Shown: piece after piece, positions 33,697-42,328 of the stretch
Position numbering within the stretch: position 1 is the stretch's first letter
How the letters are laid out: each line of letters begins with the position of its first letter
NCBI RefSeq assembly: GCF_014196225.1
Contig: NZ_JACIDI010000002.1
Location: 1 to 64,000 of the forward strand
Length of the DNA: 64,000 nt
DNA from: Bacteroides pyogenes
GTDB lineage: Bacteria; Bacteroidota; Bacteroidia; Bacteroidales; Bacteroidaceae
Direction: 5' to 3'
Notes under the pieces: generated by a model
Seen by the model: only the letters and a program-made list of their open reading frames with translations
The model's database searches: none
Told to the model about the DNA's origin: nothing
Program-made: the position numbers and the translations under genes

Positions 33697-33711
33697 TATC
33701 TTTCTCTTTTT

Positions 33712-36700
33712 TTAAAATGAAACATTAACGCCGAAGCTATAACTCGGCTTGACCGGCATATTGGCATAGGGGGTTTCGGGATCAAGCCCTTTCCAAGCCT
33801 TAGATGCCCACGTCTTGAGATTATTGGCTTGTGCGCGAACCGTCAAAGAAGAGATCTGCAATGGAGCAAGCCACGTAGAGGGCAATCGATAGCTGACCTG
33901 TATAGTGCGCAAACGAATAAAATCGCTCTTAGCTATACGCAAGTCGCTCTTATCATACAGAGCAGGCATACTAAGGTCTCTGCTTGTTCCGGTATCATAG
34001 AGTGCCAGCAGAGTTTCCGGAAAGTTTTTAGCCCGGCTCTTGTCATACAAGGCAGGGATATCCGTATGGAGTTCATCACCGGGCTTTCTCCAGCGGTTGA
34101 TATAATCGCGAGGTACATTAGAGATTGGGTCGAATGCTTTATCGGCCTCCTCATAGATAGCCGGCAAACGTTTTACTCCTCCCAACTGATAGCTAAATCC
34201 TAAAGAAAGCGTAAGGTTTTTCTTATAAGTGAAGCGAGTGTCAAATCCTCCGGATATATCGGGGTAAATACTTCCGGAAGGTACATAAGCCATAGCCTGA
34301 TAATCTCCTTCATGCACCTTGCGTCCGTCGGCTGCAAGAAAGAGAGGGTAACCGTTTTCAGCAGAAAGCCCTTCATACTTGAACGAATATATTGTCCCCA
34401 ACGGTTGACCGATAGTAGCCACATTGCCATAAAGCATCTGTTGCAATACCTCCGTTTCGCTCAACGCCGAATTGAAGGCATACTCTATTTCGTTGATATT
34501 CCTACTGAAATTGAGTGAGAGATTCCAATCAAATTTTTTCGTACGGATTAAATCGGCACTGACACTACCTTCAAACCCTTTATTGCGTGCTGTTCCCACA
34601 TTCATTAACATACTGCTCTTACCCGTAATCGGGGAGACACGCATGTCTGTAATCAGATCGCTGGTGTATTTTCGATAATAATCCAGTGTTATACCTAATC
34701 GCCTATCGAAGAATTTAGCATCCATTCCAAAGTTGTAGCTTCTCGTTTTTTCCCAACGCAAATCCGGATTGGGCAGATGATAGATACTCCCTTCAGTCAA
34801 CCCTGAGATAGTATTGTTGCGCTCCATTTTAACGATCAGATACGGACTCGAATCATCGTGTATATTGCCTTGAATGCCATACGAACCACGCAGATGGAGT
34901 TCGTTGATGAAACGAAGTTCCTTAATGAAAGCCTCATTCGACAACGACCATTTACCGGCTACCGACCATGTGGGCAACCAGCGGTATTTGGGATTGCTTC
35001 CGAACTTGTTAGACCCGTCCGAACGGATATTAGCATTGATAACATAGCGATCGTCGAACGTATAGCTGAAAGTGCCGAAATAAGAAGCGACCTGCGTAAT
35101 GCGATCTTGTAATCTGGGCAGAAAACGTCCGGCTTTAATATAAGATAAATAGGCGTCCGTCATTACAGGGGAGAATGTATTCCCATATTTCGGATTCCAG
35201 CCATAAGCATCGGTAGAGAGCCCCGTATACTTCTCCGAACGCACTTCAACACCGGCAAACAAATTGATATCATGCTTGTCATTAAAACGACTGATGTAGT
35301 TCAACGTATTTCTGATTGTATACGAACGCGCATTGGTATGCGTGTCTGCATAAGTTCCTCCGAACGGCAACGGAGACAGCTTGTACTTATCTTGTTCGGG
35401 AGTATAAGCACCATAGTCGTATCCACGTATATTGCCAACAACGTAAGAGCGATCCGTCGCCCACGAGGTTAGCCGGTTATTGCTCTGACCCAGTGAGAAA
35501 ACACCCTCGTAAGTTATGCCTTTAAACAATCGAGCTCTGAGTTTAAGCGTTCCGCCAAATCTATTGGTCTTACTGACTTGCCCGGTCTGATTTAATTCAT
35601 TCAAGATATTATAACTAACCGGATTGAGTCGCTGACGGCTATAATAGTAATAGTTACCCTCTTCATCGTAATGCGATACCGCTCTGGAAGTGCCGTAAGC
35701 ATATCTAAACGGATTGACCGAGGTGTGATAACCATCGTTGTTTTGTGAGCTGACATCTATTTTCAGTTCTGCATCTATGCGCTTGTTGATTTGCACCGAC
35801 ACTTTCGCTAAAGCAGTGAAGCGTTCGCTTTTAGACTTCAAAGCAATACCCGGGCTACTGTTATACGCAAGCGAAGCGTAGTACTTCATACGTTCGGTTC
35901 CACCGTTAGCGGAGAGGCTATGATTTTGAGTGACAGTCGTACGAAACAGTTCGTCAAACCAATCGGTATTTATCGTCTCATATTTCCGTACCAATTGGGC
36001 AAACTGCTCTTGAGTGATCTGTTTCGAAAGCAACCGCTGCAAAGCTCCTTCAAAACTTTCGCCCATAGGCATACGCGGATATTCCAAGCGCTCGTCGTAG
36101 ATCTCTTTAGAGAGACGAATACGCTCTTGTGAATTCATCATATCGAACTGACTGTATGCCGGACGGGTATTTATGGTTAAATCTCCCGTATAACTTATAA
36201 CGGGACGACTTACTTTACCTTTCTTCGTTGTAACCACAATGACACCATTGGCCGCTTTCACTCCATAAATGGCTGTGGCAGCAGCATCTTTCAGGATATC
36301 TATACTTTCAATATCCTGCGGACTAATTCCCGATATACCATTCCCTATCAGATAGGCGGCGTCAGGACTATTCAAATCGGAAGAGGTGAAAGGGACGGCA
36401 TCGGACATAATGATGCCATCGACTACCCATACAGGCGTTTTGCTACCATTGATGGTGGAATTACCGCGAATGCGGATAGTAGGCGTGCTGCTAGGCTCGC
36501 CCGACTGTGTCATCACCATCATTCCCGGCACTTTCCCTTGAAGCATCTGATCAATCCCCATAGCATTGGGTGTCAAAACGTCTTGCGCCTTAATGGAAGT
36601 TATGGCACTGGCCGACTCGCGACGACTCATCACCTGATACCCTGTTACTACAATTTCGCCCAGCATACCTTCATCTTCTTTCAGTATGATCATAGGGATA

Positions 36701-37305
36701 CTTTTCTCCTCACTACCGAACTCAATAGAAACTTTCACTTCTTGCGGTAACATACCGAGATAGCTAACTTTCAGGATATAGGAGGTTTGTTGATTGTCTA
36801 CCGATAAACGAAATATGCCGTCTTGCCGAGTGCTTGTAACCAGATTCGTTCCCGCAACGGCAATGTGAGCGCCGGGTAGAGGCTGTTTGTGCTCGTCGAC
36901 TACGATTCCGCTTAATTCGCAACGCTTCTTACGAGTGGGCAAAACAGCACGTTCCTGTACTAAAGCAATGGTAATAAACTTGCCTTCTATGCTAAAAGTC
37001 AAAGGCTTATTGCCGATGACCAGCCGAAGGACTTCGGAAATGGGTTTACTCTTTGCTATCCCGCTACTCTCATACCGCGCAATATCTTCATAGTTGAAGA
37101 TAATCCGATATCCACTCTCTTTCTCTATTCTCTCGAAGATAGAGGCCAACTTCTCACCGTTAAACTCTATCGTAATTTGTTTTTCGCTTTCTTGCGAGAA
37201 AACACTGGAGGAGATGAAGAGGAGAGCAAGCAACATTCCTGCTATTCTCGTCATTGGCCGCTTTCTCTCCGTTTTTGTTGGAAAAAGGATACTGTTTTTT
37301 TCCAT
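33712..37305 (-). CDS. SusC/RagA TonB-linked transporter with STN signalling domain
   Basis: A 1197-residue outer-membrane receptor. A signal peptide is visible; M18 (MTRIAGMLLALLFISSSVFSQ) is a likely alternative start at 37254. The STN (secretin/TonB short N-terminus) domain covers about 45-110 (ITIEFNGEKLASIFERIEKE). A carboxypeptidase-regulatory-like domain (about 128-215) and the plug with GEIVVTGYQ and the conserved SIDILKDAAATAIYG region follow, then the beta barrel to the C-terminal Phe. STN domains contact FecR-type anti-sigma factors, and a FecR and an ECF sigma gene lie directly upstream, so import and gene induction should be linked. The gap to fecR is 313 nt (37306-37618); I see no gene in it. 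Confidence 0.94.
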   Translation of the reverse strand: MEKNSILFPTKTERKRPMTRIAGMLLALLFISSSVFSQESEKQITIEFNGEKLASIFERIEKESGYRIIFNYEDIARYESSGIAKSKPISEVLRLVIGNKPLTFSIEGKFITIALVQERAVLPTRKKRCELSGIVVDEHKQPLPGAHIAVAGTNLVTSTRQDGIFRLSVDNQQTSYILKVSYLGMLPQEVKVSIEFGSEEKSIPMIILKEDEGMLGEIVVTGYQVMSRRESASAITSIKAQDVLTPNAMGIDQMLQGKVPGMMVMTQSGEPSSTPTIRIRGNSTINGSKTPVWVVDGIIMSDAVPFTSSDLNSPDAAYLIGNGISGISPQDIESIDILKDAAATAIYGVKAANGVIVVTTKKGKVSRPVISYTGDLTINTRPAYSQFDMMNSQERIRLSKEIYDERLEYPRMPMGESFEGALQRLLSKQITQEQFAQLVRKYETINTDWFDELFRTTVTQNHSLSANGGTERMKYYASLAYNSSPGIALKSKSERFTALAKVSVQINKRIDAELKIDVSSQNNDGYHTSVNPFRYAYGTSRAVSHYDEEGNYYYYSRQRLNPVSYNILNELNQTGQVSKTNRFGGTLKLRARLFKGITYEGVFSLGQSNNRLTSWATDRSYVVGNIRGYDYGAYTPEQDKYKLSPLPFGGTYADTHTNARSYTIRNTLNYISRFNDKHDINLFAGVEVRSEKYTGLSTDAYGWNPKYGNTFSPVMTDAYLSYIKAGRFLPRLQDRITQVASYFGTFSYTFDDRYVINANIRSDGSNKFGSNPKYRWLPTWSVAGKWSLSNEAFIKELRFINELHLRGSYGIQGNIHDDSSPYLIVKMERNNTISGLTEGSIYHLPNPDLRWEKTRSYNFGMDAKFFDRRLGITLDYYRKYTSDLITDMRVSPITGKSSMLMNVGTARNKGFEGSVSADLIRTKKFDWNLSLNFSRNINEIEYAFNSALSETEVLQQMLYGNVATIGQPLGTIYSFKYEGLSAENGYPLFLAADGRKVHEGDYQAMAYVPSGSIYPDISGGFDTRFTYKKNLTLSLGFSYQLGGVKRLPAIYEEADKAFDPISNVPRDYINRWRKPGDELHTDIPALYDKSRAKNFPETLLALYDTGTSRDLSMPALYDKSDLRIAKSDFIRLRTIQVSYRLPSTWLAPLQISSLTVRAQANNLKTWASKAWKGLDPETPYANMPVKPSYSFGVNVSF

Positions 37306-37618
37306 AAATTACATTTGTGTGTGTTTAACAAAGTCCAGAGATACCATTTCGAAGATAATCTCTCGGTTTCGGTTATATTTTTATCAATGTTTATTCTTTT
37401 TATAATACGAAATGAAAGAGAAAGTGGGTGAACGCATCTCGTTTTTTATTTCAACTTTATATTCGAACGAACATCAATCTGAATACCTACCATTTTCCCA
37501 AAACGGAAAATTCCTCTGGATTTGAAAAGGATACAGACCACCAACAGACGGGGTATAGGAGCAATTGAAAATCGGTAGTATCCGGTAAAATAAATTAAGT
37601 GTGTATAGGAAAAAAGAA

Positions 37619-38767
37619 TTACTCCTCTATCACAATTGTTCCTCCATCTTGCCTGACTTTTACCTTTCCTGTCAGGTTAAGGATTCGAAGCACGTGTTCC
37701 GGAGTTTCATTTCGGTTAGCCCAAAAGTTGAAACGATAGTGCATAGCGGTTTGGCTTTTGAATACAATCGTGAGATTGTACCACCGCCCAATAGCCTTCA
37801 TAATATGTTCCAATGTAGTTTCTCTGAAACAGAATAGATTTTCCCTCCACGCAGTCATTTCACTGACATCGGCTGGTTGAGCTACAAGTCTTGAGGAGGC
37901 TGCATCGAGATAAACATTTTCGCCGGGTGCGAGCTTTACTTTATTAGCCTTAAACGTGTCGGAAACTTCTACCGAGCCCGTAAGCAGTGTAACAGACCTG
38001 TTTTCGCCGGGATAGGCTCTCACATTGAAAACAGTTCCTAAGACTTGCGTTTTCGTTGTTTTGTTTTTCACCACAAAGGGTAAAGAGGTGTCAGGTGCAA
38101 CTTGGAAGAAAGCTTCTCCTTCGAGGAGTTCTACCCTGCGTTCGCCGCCTGTGAAGCGAGAGGGATAGTGCAACGTAGTTTCCCCATTGAGCCAGATTTC
38201 CGTACCATCACTCAAAGCAAGGTGAAACGTCCGTCCTCGCGGTGTGGCAAGCGTGTGCATCTTGACCGAAGACTGCTGGCTTTCTTGTGAATAAGCCAAT
38301 GTTCCGGCATTCAGTGTTGCGCCGAGTTCTGCGCTTAGATGTGCTTCTTGTGTAAGTGCATCTATCGAAACAGACTCATTCTCTCCGACGCGAAGCATCA
38401 CTTCGCCCGATTGGGATACAGTGGTAAAGACAACTACTTCTTTTTCTTTCATCCAGAGAAAATACCCTATGAGTAGCAGAAAAGCTGCTGCCGCACTCAC
38501 TCCCCAATAGAATATTCCGGTTCTGCGCCGGACAGAGATTCTCGACCGAAGAGTGCGCCAAGCCTTCTCCGTGTCGGGAACCATCTCCGGCTCCAAAAGC
38601 ATAAGCGCTTCTTTGGTTTCGGACAGTTCTTGAAATAAGGCACGATTTGAATCCACGCTAAGCCAATATTCGAACTCTTCCGAGCAACGCACTTTTTGAT
38701 CGTTCAATGCTCGTACGGCATATTCATAATTCTGCTCGTCAAGAATCGACAGTTTATTCCTTTTCAT
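37619..38767 (-). CDS. FecR-family anti-sigma factor
   Basis: A 382-residue single-pass inner-membrane protein. The N-terminal part (1-80) is cytosolic and binds sigma. The membrane helix is at about 85-105 (WGVSAAAAFLLLIGYFLW). The periplasmic FecR domain covers about 180-275 (TPRGRTFHLALSDGTEIWLNGE and VELLEGEAFFQVA), and a DUF4974-type STN-like C-terminal domain ends the chain (FRETTLEHIMKAIGRWYNLTI). It relays the signal from the STN domain of the SusC receptor encoded downstream. It lies 209 nt after the sigma gene. Confidence 0.93.
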   Translation of the reverse strand: MKRNKLSILDEQNYEYAVRALNDQKVRCSEEFEYWLSVDSNRALFQELSETKEALMLLEPEMVPDTEKAWRTLRSRISVRRRTGIFYWGVSAAAAFLLLIGYFLWMKEKEVVVFTTVSQSGEVMLRVGENESVSIDALTQEAHLSAELGATLNAGTLAYSQESQQSSVKMHTLATPRGRTFHLALSDGTEIWLNGETTLHYPSRFTGGERRVELLEGEAFFQVAPDTSLPFVVKNKTTKTQVLGTVFNVRAYPGENRSVTLLTGSVEVSDTFKANKVKLAPGENVYLDAASSRLVAQPADVSEMTAWRENLFCFRETTLEHIMKAIGRWYNLTIVFKSQTAMHYRFNFWANRNETPEHVLRILNLTGKVKVRQDGGTIVIEE

Positions 38768-38976
38768 ACTATTATTGAGTTAACGAGGAGCGAGCTGACA
38801 AAAGATATAAAGAGTGCGCAAATAAATCACCCAATCAATGAGATGCGGTTTGCTGTTAGAATTTTGGTCTGCATACTCTTTTATCAACTTATTCCTTAAT
38901 ATCTGCAAATTCGTATTTTCTTCAAACTTATATTATAACGTTTTCAGTAAGAAAACAGGTGATTTTCCTCTCTTTT

Positions 38977-39495
38977 TTAATTGCCTTTAACTCCTCTTAC
39001 CCGTTCTCTGATGAAGGCCAGGGCCTTTACAATATGCGTCTTTACCGTATTAACCGACACCCCCATTTCCTCTCCGGTCTCTTTGTAGCTCTTTCCATAA
39101 AGGAAGCAAGACTTAAATGCTTGCTGAGTCTTGGGAGGCAATTGCTGGATCAGTGTCATTATTCGCGAAATTCGCTCGTGCCGCTCTTCCCAATACTCTT
39201 CATCGTCAATACGCTCGGAAAAGAGTGTTACATAAGCTTCATACCTGTTCCTAATATCGCAACGGCGTAAGTGGTCCATACACCGGCTGCGGACAAAAGT
39301 ATATAGCGCAGCAAGGGGTGGGGTAGCGGCATCCTGAATATCTTCGTAATGCTTCCAAAGATACTCAAAAGCATCGCCTACTATATCGGCAACCGTTTCT
39401 TTATCCCCAATCAGGTTAAGCGCATAGAAGTATAGCCGGTTATAGGAATTCCTGAATAGTTCTTCAAACTCTGTATACTTTTTTGCAGCGTGCAT
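38977..39495 (-). CDS. ECF sigma factor of the first import locus
   Basis: A 172-residue ECF sigma factor. Region 2 includes LIGDKETVADIVGDAFEYLWKHYED, with the conserved basic RSRCMDHLRR after it. Region 4 is LPPKTQQAFKSCFLYGKSYKETGEEMGVSVNTVKTHIVKAL. It should be held by the FecR protein encoded next and, when released, transcribe the SusC operon. On the minus strand a TATATTTG box at 39517-39524 lies 22 nt before its ATG; no clear -33 was found. Confidence 0.93.
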   Translation of the reverse strand: MHAAKKYTEFEELFRNSYNRLYFYALNLIGDKETVADIVGDAFEYLWKHYEDIQDAATPPLAALYTFVRSRCMDHLRRCDIRNRYEAYVTLFSERIDDEEYWEERHERISRIMTLIQQLPPKTQQAFKSCFLYGKSYKETGEEMGVSVNTVKTHIVKALAFIRERVRGVKGN

Positions 39496-39516
39496 TGTCT
39501 ATAATTTTTTCAGATG

Positions 39517-39524
39517 CAAATATA
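39517..39524 (-). promoter_or_regulatory. Candidate -7 box of the sigma gene at 38977
   Basis: TATATTTG on the minus strand, matching TAnnTTTG, 22 nt before the ATG. Confidence 0.45.
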
Positions 39525-39779
39525 CATGATAACTTTGAGTTTTCACATTTTTGACGTACATAAAGATAGTTTCTTTTGTGTCATTTCCGATGGTGTATCA
39601 AACGAATATCTTTCATATTTTCATAACGTCGGACAAGGGTGGAAGGCATGGTAAATAAGAAGTGCGGGAAGCCGATTGAGACTTTGTCGGGCAATCGCAT
39701 ATTTGGTATAGATTGGACATAAGGGAATTAGAAAATCAATCATTCACAGTTCGCAAATGAGGAAAGAATGTTTCATTCA

Positions 39780-39863
39780 GTTTCCCACTATTGAAACAAA
39801 AGTTTCCCACTGGGGAAACTTTATTTTCCCTTTATGGAAACTTTTGTTTCCCCAATGGGAAAC
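39780..39863. repeat. Inverted repeat with 27-bp arms
   Basis: Arms 39780-39806 and 39837-39863 match at 23 of 27 positions when one is reverse-complemented. Both contain GAAACAAAAGTTTC or its complement plus TTTCCCA words. A further GTTTCCC..GGGAAAC palindrome occupies 39802-39819. It lies in the 620-nt gene-poor gap 39496-40115. Confidence 0.8.
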
Positions 39864-39879
39864 TAAGGTCGGTCTATAT

Positions 39880-40066
39880 ATGGAAAGCTTTCGAAGCACG
39901 CAAATACGATCAGACAGCACTCATGGAAGCGGCAGAGCGGGTGCAGCAACAGAGGGTAGCTGACCGTACTGCGCCTGCCGAGGTATACGAATAGGGGAAA
40001 ATACTTTCGGAAACAGAGAGCATCCGTAAGGAGTATAAAAAAGACACTGAAGAAAAGATCGGTAAA
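39880..40066 (+). pseudogene. Possible gene remnant in the gap before the ABC transporter
   Basis: One frame has coding-like residues (KAFEARKYDQTALMEAAERV, then QQQRVADRTAPAEVYE), is broken by a TAG at about 39992, and continues GKILSETESIRKEYKKDTEE to a TAA near 40066. It has no proper start and the upstream part merges into the inverted repeat. It may be the decayed tail of a helical protein; chance cannot be excluded. Confidence 0.3.
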
Positions 40067-40115
40067 TAGCGTACGATATTTTGAGGAAATCTTTTAATCA
40101 GAAAGAAAAAAACGG

Positions 40116-41951
40116 CTACAGTTGTTGCATGTCGTGCAACCGCTTATAATACCCATTCAAAGCTATCAGCTCCTCATGCTTGCCCCGTTCTACAATCTCT
40201 CCTTCGTAGAGTACGCAAATCTCATCGGCATTCTTGATAGTAGACAGGCGGTGGGCAATGGCAATGGTGGTGCGCGTCTTCATCAAACGTTCCAAAGCCT
40301 CTTGTACCAAACGTTCCGATTCCGTATCCAATGCGGAGGTAGCCTCATCCAGAATCAGTATGGGAGGATTCTTCAGGATAGCGCGGGCGATGCTGATGCG
40401 CTGCCGTTGCCCCCCGGAGAGCTTGCTGCCGCGATCGCCGATATTCGTATCATACCCTTCGGGTTTCTCCATAATAAACTCGTGTGCATTGGCTATCTTG
40501 GCGGCCTCTATCACCTGTTCCATCGTAGCGTTCTCCACACCGAAAGCGATGTTGTTGAAGAAAGTATCGTTGAATAAGATTGCCTCTTGGTTCACATTTC
40601 CCAGCAGGCTACGCAAGTCAGAGATGCGCACATCTCTGATGTCGGTTCCGTCTATCGTGATTTGTCCCGACTGCACATCGTGATAGCGCGGCAGAAGGTC
40701 GACAAGCGTCGATTTCCCGGAACCCGACTGACCGACCAAAGCGATTGTCTTTCCTTTCGGAACAGTAAGATCGACATGCTTCAACACATCCTTTTTGCCG
40801 TCGTAGCTGAAAGAAATATCTTTAAACTCCACTTTGTCCGTCAACCCGTTCAGCGGTTTCGGATTGGTTATTTCCCTGATGTTATTCTCCGCTTTCAATA
40901 TCTTATCCACACGCTCCATCGAAGCCAATCCTTTCGGGATGTTATACCCCGCTTTGGCAAATTCTTTCAACGGATTGATGATGCTGTACAATATCACCAT
41001 GTAGAAGATAAATGTAGGGGCATCGATCGACGAACTCTCTCCCAGAATGAGCGCGCCTCCGAACCACAGCACCGCCACGATAAGAATCGTACCCAGAAAT
41101 TCGCTCATCGGATGCGCCAGCGCCTGACGCATGGCTACCCGATTGATAGCGTCGCGCAGCTCGTTGCTGCATTTGGAGAAACGCCTGATCATGCGGTCTT
41201 CTGCAATAAAAGCTTTGATAATGCGCAAGCCGCCCAATGTTTCTTCCAATTGCGACATCGTATCGCTCCATTTGCCCTGCGCTTCGAGCGACTGACGTTT
41301 CAGCTTCCGCCCCACTTTGCCCATCACCCAGCCCATGGCAGGCAATACGAGTATGGTGAACAGCGTCAGTTGCCAACTCGTAATGATCAGTGTAGTGAAA
41401 TAAAGCACAACCAGAATAGGATTCTTCAAAAGCATATCGAGCGAACTGGTAATGGAATTTTCCACTTCACCCACGTCGCCGCTCATGCGGGCAATGATAT
41501 CGCCCTTTCTCTCTTCGGAAAAAAAGCCCAAAGGCAAATGCAGCACTTTCGAATAGACCATGATGCGGATATCACGCACCACTCCCGTGCGCAAAGGGAT
41601 CATCACCGCTGTAGAGCCGAAATAACAGGCTGTCTTCATCAGAGTCATAAAAGCAAGAAACAACCCCAGAAAAAGCAAAGTCATAGTAGGACCATTTGCT
41701 TCAATCATACGCGAGACGTAGTAATAGAAGTTGTTCACCCCTACTTCTTTGAGGCTTCCGCTCCCCCACTCCATGAATTCATACACTTTTTGGTTATCGC
41801 CCGTTTTGAAAAGAATATTCAGTATAGGAATCAGCAGAGTAAATGAAAATACATTGAAAACAGCGGAGAGAATGTTGAGCAGCACCGCCCACCCGATGTA
41901 TTTCTTATAAGGCGCCACAAAACGGCGCATGAGTTGTATAAATTCCTTCAT
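40116..41951 (-). CDS. MsbA-type ABC exporter, fused permease and ATPase
   Basis: A 611-residue half-transporter. An N-terminal membrane domain with six helices covers about residues 18-325. The ATPase domain follows, with Walker A LVGQSGSGKSTL (around 405), the Q-loop region GNVNQEAILFNDTF, signature LSGGQRQR (511-518), Walker B ILILDEA with D535 and the H-loop IAIAHRLS. It dimerises and exports lipids or other hydrophobic compounds; MsbA-like lipid A flipping is the family's best-known role but cannot be proved here. It stands alone, with no partner gene, and transcribes away from the hybrid regulator gene. Confidence 0.94.
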   Translation of the reverse strand: MKEFIQLMRRFVAPYKKYIGWAVLLNILSAVFNVFSFTLLIPILNILFKTGDNQKVYEFMEWGSGSLKEVGVNNFYYYVSRMIEANGPTMTLLFLGLFLAFMTLMKTACYFGSTAVMIPLRTGVVRDIRIMVYSKVLHLPLGFFSEERKGDIIARMSGDVGEVENSITSSLDMLLKNPILVVLYFTTLIITSWQLTLFTILVLPAMGWVMGKVGRKLKRQSLEAQGKWSDTMSQLEETLGGLRIIKAFIAEDRMIRRFSKCSNELRDAINRVAMRQALAHPMSEFLGTILIVAVLWFGGALILGESSSIDAPTFIFYMVILYSIINPLKEFAKAGYNIPKGLASMERVDKILKAENNIREITNPKPLNGLTDKVEFKDISFSYDGKKDVLKHVDLTVPKGKTIALVGQSGSGKSTLVDLLPRYHDVQSGQITIDGTDIRDVRISDLRSLLGNVNQEAILFNDTFFNNIAFGVENATMEQVIEAAKIANAHEFIMEKPEGYDTNIGDRGSKLSGGQRQRISIARAILKNPPILILDEATSALDTESERLVQEALERLMKTRTTIAIAHRLSTIKNADEICVLYEGEIVERGKHEELIALNGYYKRLHDMQQL

Positions 41952-42065
41952 TACTTTAAGTTGGGTGTTTTAAAACTGCAAAGATATAACAAAGTTGCCG
42001 AACGACTCATAGCTTTCTTTATTTATTAACGCGATTTACCGAAAAGCCGGCTTCTTGTCGCCCGC

Positions 42066-42164
42066 TTCCGAAGTCCGGCATCTTCAGCCTTTATCATCCG
42101 ACATCATAAAGGTCGAACGTGATTCCTGTCCGTTTTCCGAAGTCCGTCATCTTCAGCCTTTATC
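42066..42164. repeat. Two direct repeats of 30 bp, 69 bp apart
   Basis: Copies at 42066-42095 and 42135-42164 begin TTCCGAAGTCCG and end CTTCAGCCTTTATC, with one mismatch. They lie in the 377-nt gap between the divergent ABC exporter and hybrid regulator genes, about 165-263 nt upstream of the regulator ATG. No gene was seen in the gap. They could be regulator-binding sites or a small duplication. Confidence 0.75.
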
Positions 42165-42328
42165 TCCCAACAACTTCGAAATCAGAGCAACCATCGGGGA
42201 AAGATGCAGCATGAATGAAAGACAGCTCCAAGTCCATACGCAGACGGCAAAGGAAGTAAATACTCCCATTCTCTTGGGGTTTAGCGCTCTTTTCCGTATT
42301 TTTGCTTTAAAAAAATGCCCTGCCCTCA

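Noticed and set aside
39757..39994. Two overlapping short frames with ATG starts in the repeat-rich gap
   Set aside because: Their N-terminal halves are translations of the inverted repeat; only the downstream part looks like old coding sequence and is listed as a possible remnant.
40587..41846. 419-codon rightward frame opposite the ABC exporter
   Set aside because: Antisense shadow rich in His, Gln and Arg, with no domain.
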